Part shown: piece after piece, positions 1 through 9,632 of the stretch
How positions within the stretch are numbered: the stretch's first letter is position 1
How the letters are laid out: each line of letters starts with the position of its first letter
Assembly: GCA_963691655.1 (NCBI GenBank)
Contig: OY829326.1
Coordinates: forward strand, 37,103,989 to 37,167,988
Reading direction: 5' to 3'
Source: Toxonevra muliebris
Lineage: Eukaryota; Arthropoda; Insecta; Diptera; Pallopteridae
Length of the DNA stretch: 64,000 bases
Notes under the pieces: generated by a model
What the model saw: the letters and a program-made list of their open reading frames with translations, nothing else
What the model was told of the DNA's origin: nothing
Database searches by the model: none
Program-made: the position numbers and the translations under genes

Positions 1-910
1 TCATAAAAATTCCGATGAACGAATATTTGTGAATGAAAATAGCAGGTGATGATATTAAGAAATCCAACGGCGTCGCTTATCTAATAATAAAATTATCTAA
101 TAAATTCTAAAAAAGGAAGTTTTCAAGTTAATTTCAAATTTTAATTCTCTCAAAATTTAATTACCATATGAATTGATATCGGTCTGAAAACGAATAAGAA
201 AAACAAATAGGAGAGAAATGAGCTATGGAAAGGGTGCTGCCATACACTCACATACAGCCACAAAAACACACAGTACATGCACGTTTTAGTTATGTATTCT
301 TGAAAGACACCCTATTTCAGAAGGTGCAAGACAAAAAAACAAACTAGTTTTATTGCATTGGGACTCTTTGGTTTTTTAAGCTCAGACGAGAAGGAACTTT
401 TACCCCGCAGCAATTATTGCACAAAACATTTTAAATGTGTGAATGTGCATGTGCCCAATGGTTAATATTTAAAAACTTTCGAATTGCTTCGCATAAAAAA
501 TACATCGTTTATAAATCAGTGAATAAGAAATTCGATGAATAAAGAGCGCTTTAAGGTATCAAATGATGAGCTTCTGAAGTGCTTCTGAGCCACATCGTCT
601 CAGTGGCTTTATTGTTTGCATGAATGAGTATTTTTCCGGATTTTCAATTAAAGTTTTACAATATGAATAATAAAAAAAAAATTCTCATGATCTAAATTCA
701 TGCTTTAGGCTAAATTTTCTATGTGAAAGAAAATAAACAGGACCACAATGAAGTAAAGATTTATCAACAATTTTAAAATTCGGTTATTTTCGGGACTAAA
801 ATGATTATGAAAAATATTTATTTACAGCTAGCTATATCAAAATAATTTGTAGTAAAATAGAATAGAATACATTTATTGATAATCATTACTCTGTCATTTT
901 CTTTTCTCAG
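1..910 (+). other. AT-rich sequence upstream of the first visible lin-28 exon
   Basis: No coding exon could be recognised here. The first visible lin-28 exon starts with two bases that complete a split codon, and it has no in-frame ATG before the cold-shock domain. At least one upstream coding exon must therefore exist. This stretch is most simply an intron of lin-28 or its flank. It ends in a pyrimidine-rich tract and TCTCAG, a good 3' splice site. Confidence 0.5.
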
Positions 911-1608
911 CAACCAGTTCATACCCGAAAACGAATTTAGTCACACGTTATGGCAAATGCAAATGGTTCAATGCCACCAAAGGATGGGGTTTCATTACAC
1001 CACACGATGGTGGAGCCGATGTCTTTGTGCACCAGGTAGAAAACTTAACTGCAAACAACTTTTTTTCCCCTTTTGCTACCATATCTTTATTTCACTCTAT
1101 TACAGCGAGTTATACAAATGGATGGTTTTCGTTCATTGGCACAAGAAGAAGAGGTCGAATTCGAATCTCATACAACAGATCGTGGACATGAGGCAACACG
1201 TGTCTCCGGTCTTCAAGGTGCAGACTGTCGTGGCTATAGAGCTAGTTCTCGCCGCCGCATACGTTGCTATAATTGTGATCAATATGCAAATCATTATGCA
1301 AATAGCTGCCCACTGGGTCCACAGCCAAAACGTTGTCATCGTTGCAAAGAAGAGACACATTTAATGAGTGATTGCCCGAGGAAAGTTGAGAATGCAAACA
1401 GAAGAATCGGTGAATCACACGAAGAAAACACCGATGCAAATACAGAGGGAAACATTGTTAGTAAATATCTCAATAGATTACATATTTTATTCAAGTGCAT
1501 TTATTCACATTTTTTTGTATTTAGGTACAGCCTGAATCGGCAGACACTTCAGCTAGTTGGAGTATATTGAGTGCACCGTCCGATGAAGGAGGCCAACCAG
1601 CCACGTAG
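911..1608 (+). CDS. lin-28: Lin-28 RNA-binding protein, 3' exons (5' end missing)
   Basis: Three exons are visible: 911-1035, 1106-1456 and 1525-1608 (stop TAG 1606-1608), joined by two ~70-bp GT-AG introns. They encode the last 185 residues. Residues 14-83 form a cold-shock domain with RNP1 KGWGFI and RNP2 VFVHQ. Two CCHC zinc knuckles follow: C95-C98-H104-C109 (CX2CX5HX4C) and C118-C121-H126-C131 (CX2CX4HX4C), separated by the conserved LGPQPKRC linker. This domain pair is diagnostic of Lin-28, which binds pre-let-7 and mRNAs and regulates developmental timing and stem cells. The tail is short and rich in S, E and N. The start codon is not in the visible exons, so the N-terminal exon lies upstream. 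Open frames running through these introns are not the real protein. Exon joins are inferred from frame and splice consensus; the identity is secure from domain order. Confidence 0.93.
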
Positions 1609-1915
1609 AAAAGTGTGATGAAAAGCAAAAATAAAAAAAAAAAATATTGAATTATTTAAAAACATGTAATGAATTTAAAAGTACAAAAAATAATTAATAT
1701 TAACATGTACGTACCTAGTAATAATTTAAGTTAAAAGACACTTAGGTTAAAATTGTGCTTTAACTTTTGCTGCATTTCATTGTACTTTATTTAATTTGAA
1801 TTCGATTTTTTATCATCATTAAGTATGTACTTAAATTATAAGTAATGAATATTTCTTGCAATTTTTCAATTTAATATCTATTTTGTAACTACCTAATAAA
1901 ATTGTTGGAATTTTG
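1609..1915 (+). promoter_or_regulatory. lin-28: lin-28 3' UTR with poly(A) signal
   Basis: AT-rich sequence follows the lin-28 stop codon. A canonical AATAAA lies at 1895-1900, so cleavage is expected around 1910-1925. The stretch just before it contains CTACCT, only an offset 6-mer match to the let-7 seed, so it is not claimed as a miRNA site. Confidence 0.6.
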
Positions 1916-2361
1916 AAAATCTATCTTTCGATAAGCTAAAACCTTTTTATAATTATTATGAAATTATACTTTTTCTACTACATAGTAATAAAATGACACA
2001 AAAACATATATTCACATTAATTTAATATTTAAAATGGCTCAGGCATATGCATGTATTAATATTAAATACTTCTTAAAGCGATTTTTTCCCGTCTGGCAAT
2101 CGAACTTGAGGCAGCTGAGACTTCAGTCTAGCACTATATCACTGTTTATATTAATCTACAGTAGATATTTTTGTGCTTTTAGGAATATTATTAGTAGCAT
2201 ACATATATAATTGAACCAATTATTGAATTCGTAACTATGGATTGTCTGCTACGGATTGAAATTTAATTACAAATTTTTAATAGTATTTAACCCTGGAAGT
2301 ACATGCTTATTTTTTATACGTAAAGGTCATGCTTCGTCGAAACAACGACTGTATTATTCAA
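1916..2361. other. Intergenic, no gene recognised
   Basis: AT-rich sequence between the lin-28 3' end and a LINE insertion. On the minus strand, about 2083-2150 contains a weak tRNA-like stretch with a B-box-like AGTTCGATTGC. It may be a decayed SINE head. Nothing else stands out. Confidence 0.4.
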
Positions 2362-2784
2362 AATGATCATTATTATTATTATGTTTGGGGATGTGCACTG
2401 CGTCCTAAAGAACTATTGTGCGCCCTTCAAAGATTATAGTATTCTTACAGTAATAGGCAATAAATTTTAGTATAAGGCCTATTTCCAGTTGTTTCAGCAT
2501 GCCGTCTGGTATTTGGTAGTCTCCCAAGTACTTTTTCCGGCTATGCATGAGCGCTGGACGCTGTCCTAAAATGTGTATTGAAGTTTCGGTTTCCTCTCCA
2601 CGAAATCTACACGACTCATGGTTGCATATTCTCAGTTTTGTCAGGTGATAATTCAGCCTGCAATGCCCTGTCAGAATACCGGTTATAATTCTCAGATTCT
2701 CTTTTGTTAAGTTCATACAATCATCAAATCTTTTTAGTTTATGCGTTCCTAAAAGAGTTTTTGATTGCTCCATCCCTGGTAGAT

Positions 2785-3234
2785 AGACGACCTCGATAGT
2801 CTAGTGGATAGTGCACTAGACTTTCATCCAGAAGGTTGCGGGTTCGATTCCCGTCTTGGTCTGGTGGTTAATTTTCATAAACTTCTTATATTCACTATCG
2901 ATATGAAGTGGATGAGAATTATAAGAATGTGTACAAGTACACACCTTGGTTGGTAATGGCAAGACCACCGAGCTGATAAAAAATTGCCACATAGCCGTTC
3001 GGAATCGGCGTTAAACTGTAGGTCCTACCATCGCCACTGTGGTCTAGTGGAAGAGTGCCAGACTCTTGTTTCTGGAGACCCGAGTTCGATTCTCGGCTTG
3101 GGTATGTTCTTATCTATCTTTTTTTCTCCCTTCTTTTCTTTCTTTCTCTCTTGGGGCTTTGGTACAAAAGATCTTATAGGTCGCAGTGCCTGACTTTCGA
3201 GTCGTCCTTCCTTCAAATAGTAATAATAATAATA
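2785..3234 (+). mobile_element. Dimeric tRNA-derived SINE, full-length copy 1
   Basis: About 450 bp, flanked by the perfect 13-bp duplication ATCCCTGGTAGAT (2772-2784 and 3235-3247) inside a LINE ORF. The 5' unit (2789-2861) is tRNA-like, with A box TAGTCTAGTGG and B box GGTTCGATTC. Its anticodon region, CTTTCATCCAGAAGG, resembles tRNA-Glu(UUC). A ~170-bp body follows, then a second tRNA-like unit (about 3033-3103; A box TGGTCTAGTGG, B box GAGTTCGATTC) whose parent tRNA I cannot assign. Next come a pyrimidine-rich stretch and a 3' end CGCAGTGCCTGACTTTCGAG, closed by (TAA)n. Transcription would be by RNA polymerase III from the A/B boxes. Copies with the same order are at 50041-51164 and 55323-55759. 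Confidence 0.9.
2789..2861 (+). repeat. tRNA-Glu-like head of the SINE (not a functional tRNA gene)
   Basis: A 73-nt cloverleaf-like module with A and B boxes and partial acceptor pairing (GACCTCG against CTTGGTC). The acceptor stem has mismatches. It is embedded in a SINE, so it is a pol III promoter relic rather than a tRNA gene. Confidence 0.75.
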
Positions 3235-3547
3235 ATCCCTGGTAGATTATCCCAGTATGACGCTCGTAACTGGTTCTCTTCTTTGTTATGGTTAGAGACT
3301 TTTTTCCCATTCCACAAAAGGGTTCGGGTCCTACAAATGGGGTTTCTGACCCCTTTTTGGCAAGTTCGTCTGCCTTCTCATTTCCTTCTATTCCTACATG
3401 GCCTGGAACCCAAAGTATCCAGACCTTGTTCTGCAAGCCAAGAGTATTTAGTTTCTCAAGGTAGTACCTAACCAGTTTAGACTTTACCTGGTAGGATTCG
3501 AGTGCTTTGATAGCCGCTAGGCTGTCAGTTAGAATCGCAATGATCAT

Positions 3548-5258
3548 ATATCAAAACTTTGAAAGTTGATTGTTTTCCATTATTTTGTTAATTTAGCATA
3601 TAGAAAAACAACAACATTTACATTTTTTGTTAATAATATCTATTTATACATTAAATGTTCACAGCTGTAGTTCGTTAAGCTTGTTTTACAAAACAGTGTA
3701 TATTTAAGTACAAAAAAAAAAGTAACTTAAGACGCATATAATTCATCAAATGTGTTTGCATCTTAAAAGTAATATACTGAACTAAAAAGCAACGAGTTTT
3801 CATGAGAATCAAGTTTCATTATATGCAAGAGGCACAAAGCTCTATTCTGTGCTTCTCGCACAAGCTTTAATTACATTTTGAACAGGATGATTTTATCATT
3901 CGTAGTTTAGAAGAAGAGCAAATAGCACAAATCATTCTATTTTTTCAGGATTTATTTGTCCAGTATTCTCATCATCAGTCGGCATTACATTTTTAATATT
4001 ATTTCGAACCGACAAGTTGCGACGTAGTCAAAGTTGATATTTTGATTGGCTTTCGACAAAGACAGAGTGTGATTGAGGGGCTTTAGTTTTATTTAAAAAA
4101 TGTTGTGAGCGTAATTGACATAGCTATTTAGAAAAGCCATATTTAATATTCCAAAATATAATACCTGTTTGAAACCTGTCGAATAGATGGCAATGATAAC
4201 TTACTAAAATATGTAATAAGTTTATTGAAGTTATTCATATGAAACTAAAACCTACATTATTTACGTAGTTTTCTTAGAATTTTAATTTTTTTTTTTGCTG
4301 ACAATAATCAAATTTCTTTTCAATTTAATACATTAATAAACATGACTCTAGATACTAACGTTCGATAATTTTATTGTACGTCCAGTCCAATTCCTGCTGC
4401 ATACTGAAAATTCTCATATTGTTTCAATGTTTATCATTTACGATGTCTTTATGTTAAAGCGATATACAAAATTTGTAGCCATGGAAGGAAAAAGCATATC
4501 TAGGCTAATGTAATCTTTTGGCAGAATAATTCGATGAACCAACCATCCAGGCAGCAAGCACACATATACATATATACACAAAAAACAAAAAAAAAAAACT
4601 GGAAAACCCCAGTTGTACAAACAGTGAGTACTCCTCAAACGATTAATGATTTCATTATAGTTTTTTAGGAGACTATGTAAATTAAATCTAGAGGTTAATT
4701 TTCAAAGTCATGACTTAAGTTCATGTCAATTTCGTTATTTGAAGTTATATATAAACAGGTTAATGAACATATGATTTCATTACTCCAAAAGGAGGGATAA
4801 ACGAGCAACTCCAATACAGTAATAAAATTTTTGAATTTCACTAACACAATTTCATAATTTTATATGGTTAATTTTTAGAAATAATGCTAAACAAAGACAG
4901 TCTGATTGAGTAGTTCAAATTTGTATATCTCACTCTCTCTTGCCCAGTTAACTCTTTACGGTAGGTAGGGTAAAAACTGCTCTACTTTTTGCATATTTTT
5001 TTATGCATAGTGTGATTTATTTTAACCCATCTCGAAAAGTTGAAATTACTTATATTCACACAGTTTAATATTTTATTTACAGTTTCTCATTCTCCTGGTA
5101 ATGATATAAACAAAAGAAATTTCTGCGCTACTGGTGTTTTTATTTTCTTTATAATCGTGTGTATCAAAGAGTTAGTTATCAGTTAGTTATCAGTAACTAG
5201 TACTAGAATCATTGCAAGAGTAAAAGAAACAAAATTCAATGACAATACATTTGCTTGT
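3548..5258. other. AT-rich intergenic sequence, no gene recognised
   Basis: Low-complexity A/T-rich DNA. Short open frames such as 4438-4638 on the minus strand lack codon structure or recognisable domains. No transposon ends were found. Confidence 0.45.
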
Positions 5259-5545
5259 GTGGCCCAGTAAGCGTGTCGTTTAATATTCGCGATGCGAATT
5301 TTTCGAACACAGGTTCGAGCCTGGAAAAAGGCAACTCAAGAAAATAATAAAATTATAAAACAATAATAGTAAATAATAAAAAAATTAACAAAAATGAATA
5401 TAACATTATAATTAAAAAAAAAAATTAAAAAAAAAATGTTGGGGGATTTGAACCTTGGCACACAAGTGCTTGCGTGCTTACTGGCGTTTATTACTCCTTT
5501 TAGAGGCTTAAACGAGTACTCCATGCCCTAAGACGTGCAATGTTA
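5259..5545. repeat. Two tRNA-like modules in inverted orientation around an A-rich core
   Basis: The + strand at about 5259-5330 has an A-box-like TGGCCCAGTAAGCG and a B box GGTTCGAGCC. The minus strand at about 5545-5440 has CGCCAGTAAGCACG followed by GGTTCAAATCC. Between them is AATAATAAA-type A/T-rich sequence. This looks like two SINE heads, or one tRNA-derived element copied head to head. Neither folds as a clean tRNA by eye, so these are treated as SINE relics. Confidence 0.4.
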
Positions 5546-5708
5546 AAAAGGAGTACAAAAATCAAGAGCTCTGGAGCAATAGAGAGTAATCGATTGCTAC
5601 GATCATCCAAACTTCAACTGGGACACTAACACACAACTACACTCACATACCTACACCGACTCATATGTACTTAAAGGCTAAAATATTGTAATGCTCCTAG
5701 TTTCTGTT

Positions 5709-5779
5709 TGTAAAAGTATCTGCTACTACGTAGTATGTACATAAAATTTTTATGTAAGTAAGTAGTAGATACTTTTACC
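5709..5779. repeat. ~70-nt near-perfect hairpin
   Basis: The arms GTAAAAGTATCTGCTACTAC and GTAGTAGATACTTTTAC pair with a small bulge. The inner stem ACATAAAA/TTTTATGT leaves almost no loop. It could be a pre-miRNA-like fold or the core of a small palindromic element. No mature miRNA is recognised. Confidence 0.55.
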
Positions 5780-6397
5780 AAAGCAAACAAAATGAGCGTA
5801 AGAAAGAAATCAAAGTAAAAATAAAATAGAAATAAAAACAAGAATCAAATTAACAAAAACAAATTTCTTTAAGAAATTTCTCTGCACAAATTAAGTTGTT
5901 GCTACTTATTTTATTTTTCTTTTAGTTTTTTTTTTTTTCTTTCTTTCTTTCTTGCTATGAGAAACGGGAAACCCAATTGTTCTACAGTAGTTTCAGTTTC
6001 TTGTTGAACTATAGTATGGAGTAGTAAAAACTGTAGTAAATTTTAGTAAAAGAGTAAAAACTTTGTAATATTCTATAGGTGAATAGCAGAAAGAAAAAAA
6101 GAAAGAAACAAGAGTGCACAAGAAGAATAGAATATAAAAACTATTTTTCTTTATTTTTTGCAAAGAATTTAATTTAACACTCTTCTCGCTATAAAAGCGA
6201 TAAGAAAAATTTTAAATTTTAGAAGCGGATAAACTTTTGTTTTGAGTAGTAGTCACTAAAGTGAAATTGCTAAAGTGTGGCATTTGTGGTATTCGAGTGA
6301 GAAAGAAAACTAATAAAAATTATTTTCGTGGAAAGTAAATAGAAAACAAGAAATTATAACAACAACACAGATGCTTTCATACCTGCTTACATGCATA
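5780..6397. other. Intergenic, no gene recognised
   Basis: A-rich and T-rich low-complexity sequence with short poly(T) and CTTT runs. No coding frame or element ends were seen before the inverted repeat that starts at 6398. Confidence 0.45.
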
Positions 6398-7454
6398 CAG
6401 TATACCGCCAAACCATTAGAAACGCCACAAATTTTCTTGGATTTTGTTCGTAAATGCAGTGAGTTTTAACAGTTTTAAAAAGATTTTGCCAAACTTTTTT
6501 TTCGGGAACTGTTTTCTAGTAACAATTTGGGACCAATTTGTCAAGTAATAATGGAAAAGTTTATTCTTATTACGGAGATTTAGTTAATTTTTTTTTTTAA
6601 ATCATAAGATTCGTTTTTTTAAAAAAAAAAGTTTTCGCCTTGACTTCCAAAATTTTTTTTTTTTACCATAAGTGCATAGATGTTTCTACACAATTGCATT
6701 TTCAGCTCACTTCATATGTATGCCTCCAAGGATCTACTTAGCCGCAAAGAGGCGACTCAAAAAACGTAATTCCACTCTTATTTCATTCGTACCATTTCAT
6801 CTTTCCACAATGTGTTATTGGCGCAAAAAACTTTGTCATTGTAGTATATTATCTTTATAGAATTAAAACCAACAAAGTTTTCAAACAATAACGTCTTCCC
6901 GTAGGACAGGCTCATGGTAAGAAAAAAATGGAAAAAAAAGGAACTAAATTTTTTTAGTCTCTTTTTTAAGGCGACTCTGACCATTGTAGAGCTACTGAAG
7001 TCAACTGACAGATATAGAATAATCTGGGGACATTTATGCACTAGAGTAGGTCAAAACTTTTTAATATATATGTATATATCTGTGGTCACAAGGCATAACA
7101 GCATAAGTGTGTTTTTTTGTATTTTACTGGAGAGCACTTCAAAGGTTCAAGTACTAAGAGTAATCAGGTTGAGTTGTGCTATTTTTCCGCCATAATATCT
7201 CGTAAACCACTGAACTGATAGTCATAAAATTCTGACACAATATGAAAACGGATATGAAGATTCAAATTATGACAATAACTCGAATTCGACAAAACTCGAG
7301 TTGTTTTGTTATTGTTTGTGACTACAGATATGTTAAAAACAAAATTCCAATCATTTTAATTTTTTTTTTAAATTAAAACTAAAAAAAAAAAAAAACAATC
7401 CATGTACATTCGGGCGTACCATTTTTTTTTTTTTTTTTGCTTGAAAAGTACGTT

Positions 7455-7690
7455 GACAGAAAAATTCTATATTCGATTCTGATCAACTTTGCCGAAGAAA
7501 GTATGGCAAAAAAAAAAATGGATCCTACCCCCCCGTAAAATTCGAAGAAGTTTCAGTACTACGTTCTATAGTTGTTGAATAAAAATCGATAGTTACTTTT
7601 AATATTACTTTAACTTCTACGAATTTTACGGGGGGTAAGCTCCATTTTTTTGTCATAGAATATGGAACTCTTCTGTCGGTACTCCGAAAA
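7455..7690. repeat. Fold-back sequence with CCCCCCGTAAAATTCG arms
   Basis: The left side ATGGATCCTACCCCCCCGTA (about 7518-7537), running on into AAATTCGAAGAAG, pairs with CTTCTACGAATTTTACGGGG (about 7614-7633) and its continuation GGTAAGCTCCAT. Pairing continues outward through ATTCTATATTC and GAATATGGAA. The whole unit is a ~230-bp imperfect hairpin, probably a small fold-back MITE. Confidence 0.6.
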
Positions 7691-7917
7691 AAATTCCTAA
7701 TATACATACTTATATATGTATATATAAAATAACAAAAATATTATTTTAACAATAAAGAAAATACATATTAAAGGCACTAAAAAAAAACATTTTGTGGTAT
7801 AGGTACAAATGAAATTCACATTTTTATTTTAATATTCAAAATTGAATAACTTTATGTTATATGCTAAAAATAAAAACAGTCATTTGCGTACTAAAATGCA
7901 ATTTACAGTAAAATTTA

Positions 7918-8035
7918 TAAAGTTTCGGTTTCGGCCAAATATTCGGCCATATTTTTTGCCGAAACCGAAACTTAGCCGAAACCGTATTTTTGGCCGAAAC
8001 CGTAACCGAAACCGAATATTCGGTCAGACACTAGT
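7918..8035. repeat. CCGAAACCGAA / CGGCCAAATATTCGG palindromic cluster
   Basis: Short direct and inverted copies of GTTTCGGTTTCGGCC, CCGAAACCGTA and CCGAATATTCGG sit within ~115 bp. Such clusters are common at the ends of hAT-type non-autonomous elements. No complete element could be delimited here. The open frame rich in R, N and F across it is a by-product of the repeats. Confidence 0.5.
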
Positions 8036-8568
8036 GGAGAGTATCTCGAAATAAAAAAAAAATTTTTTTGGACAACCCTAAAAACAGCCACTTTTTTTTA
8101 TCATAACTTTGGTATTTGATGTCCGATATTCATAAATCATACATTGTTGTAAACGTCATATTTCACTTGTGAAGTTTGTTACTCAAAGTTCTACCCACCT
8201 ATTTAAATGCAATTTTATTTTCCACAAAATGAAAGCCCTTGAAAAATCATTAAATTCTTGCCCAAGAAGTATTCCACTAAACCCATAAACAAACAAACAA
8301 AAGTTATACAGGCATGTTCCAGAATTCACTTTCGAGTGAAAGTGAATTGAAATCACATCAATTTCACTGTTTGGTGTTCTAGAATTCACTTTCACTTTTC
8401 TTTTCTTACTCGTTGTTAAAAGTGGATTTCGAACGAATTTGCATGTTCTAGAAACCGAATTCACCGAAAAAAAAGTGATTTGAATTAGCAGCAACAAGTG
8501 AAATAGACCAGTCGGCGCAAAAATGTAAGTAAATTTAATAAAAAATTAATCAAGTATAAAAAATATGA

Positions 8569-9447
8569 ATGAAAATAAAAATTTCAAGGCGAAAGTATAA
8601 GAACTCCTTCCAGGATGCCTTATTCCTCAAGTTTATGAAGAAGTATCAAGACATTTTCTTCAGAAAGTATTTCCTCGACAACTTGTCCGATTGCTCGGCA
8701 GTCAGTCCAAAGAATCTGCTAGATTACCTAAACTCCACGGTGTGGGTAAGACCCCAGCTGTGGTAGTAAGAGTCCAGCTTTAATTTTAGTTAGGTGAGAA
8801 AGTGGTTTCAAAACGGCGTTATAGCACTACTGTGTCTACTGTGGGTCAGTCTCCTTAACCAACCAACCAAAAGAAGAAACACTGCGGCGACAATTGAAAA
8901 CTGACCTGTATCTGATTGGAAAAAGGTGATTTCATATATATATTTTTGTATGCATTTTTCTAATTAAACACATAAATAGGTTTGGATGGATTAGAAGACA
9001 AATATTAGGAAGAAAATAGCCCAAGAACTCCAACGCTAGAGCGACCCGCGACGGCCTATAAGTTCTCTTTTGTCTTCCACAGAAGAGTCAATTGTCCGAA
9101 TATGTGGAATTTACACGGTAATTGAAGGTGTAACCGGAACTACACAGTTTGGTCCCCCTTCCACTTTTGAAAATTTAGACAGCACATGCTCCAATGAGGA
9201 AATGCCGTCCAACTCGATAGGTGCTGTGGTCGTTGCTGCTTCTTCTGCTGCCCCTAGTACCACCACCTCTTCCACTGTCGGCACTTCCACGGCTGCCAAC
9301 CCTGCCACTGTTAATGTTCGCCTTTTAATTTTTACGCTAGCATATTGGTTTTTGTCTTCAATATTTAGCACATATACAATTAAAGCATTAATATTTTTAA
9401 ATTTTCATAACTTTTTTTCTTTTTTCCTTGCGCCAACAATCAGCTGA
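8569..9447 (+). pseudogene. Myb/SANT (zeste-like) DNA-binding protein of a Harbinger-type element, broken
   Basis: Three blocks lie in one reading sense. About 8569-8664 encodes FLKFMKKYQDIF. About 8869-8925 encodes NTAATIEN, a stop, then PVSDWKK. From 8980 the frame reads VWMD, a stop, then KTNIRKKIAQELQR, another stop, and EESIVRICGIYTVIEGVTG. The order FLxFM-x-DIF, DWKKVW, then an acidic ICG-type tail is that of Myb/SANT regulators encoded by insect PIF/Harbinger transposons and zeste-like proteins. A 54-bp GT-AG intron (8926-8979) joins DWKK to VWMD in frame. A LINE tail (8665-8868) interrupts the first domain. Three in-frame stops (TGA, TAG, TAG) show it is dead. A Ser/Thr/Ala/Val-rich linker follows. 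Confidence 0.68.
8665..8868 (+). mobile_element. 3' end of an RNase-H-type LINE (same family as 34939-36002)
   Basis: The sequence matches the last ~200 bp of the LINE at 34939-36002. The peptide NLSDCSAVSPKNLLDYLNST is the counterpart of SLSDCSAVSPNNLLGYLKST there, and the 3' UTR ends CCTTAACCAACCAACCAA. It is heavily 5'-truncated and inserted in the Myb/SANT pseudogene. The duplicated target is short or eroded (perhaps AGAA). Confidence 0.8.
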
Positions 9448-9632
9448 TTGAAAATTACAGCAAGCTGCAAACATTACAATGAGTTAAAACAAAATAGTGA
9501 ATATGAATTCACTCGGTTTCTAGAACACCAAAAACAATTTCACTCGATTTCAAATTCACTTTCGAATTCACTTTCACTCGGATTCTGGAACATGCCTGAT
9601 AGCTTCTTAAATTTTTGATGCACTTTTATGTA

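Larger units (their letters stand above)
2371..3538 (-). mobile_element. 5'-truncated LINE with RNase H domain (I-group), split by a SINE
   Basis: The minus strand encodes the end of a LINE ORF in two blocks, 3538-3248 and 2784-2402. The first block has RNase H features: TDSLAAIKAL, then WVPGHVGIEGNEKADELA with the HxGxxGNExAD signature. The second has the CRLNYHLTKL region and a cysteine/histidine cluster (CNHESCRF). The blocks join without a gap when the intervening SINE (2785-3234) and its 13-bp duplication are removed. The element ends in a TAA repeat, seen on the + strand as TATTATTATTAT at 2371-2382. Both ends are flanked by the duplication AATGATCAT (2362-2370 and 3539-3547). RNase H plus a TAA tail suggests the I/Jockey-LOA group; the exact clade is uncertain. 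Severe 5' truncation makes it dead. Confidence 0.88.
8311..9598 (+). mobile_element. Degenerate PIF/Harbinger-like element
   Basis: Terminal inverted repeats CAGGCATGTTCCAGAAT (left) and ATTCTGGAACATGCCTG (right). Further inverted similarity runs inward, including AGTGAAAGTGAATT and GGTGTTCTAGAA. The homologous arm near 10420 preserves the empty site GTTATAGCTACT. Compared with it, the left flank reads GTTATA and the right flank (A)TAGCTTCT, implying a 2-3 bp duplication (TA or ATA). Inside is a decayed Myb/SANT-type gene like the second gene of Harbinger transposons. No DDE nuclease gene is present. The superfamily assignment rests on that accessory gene and the short duplication. Confidence 0.65.

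Noticed and set aside
876..1364. 162-codon open frame overlapping the lin-28 exons
   Set aside because: It reads the exons in the wrong frame and runs through an intron. The correct frame gives the cold-shock domain and zinc knuckles.
1887..1893. let-7 target site in the lin-28 3' UTR
   Set aside because: Only an offset 6-mer (CTACCT) matches, which is expected by chance in this length. No further pairing was seen.
2789..2861. Functional tRNA-Glu gene
   Set aside because: It is the head of a SINE with target duplications. Acceptor-stem mismatches are present and the same module recurs in two other SINE copies.
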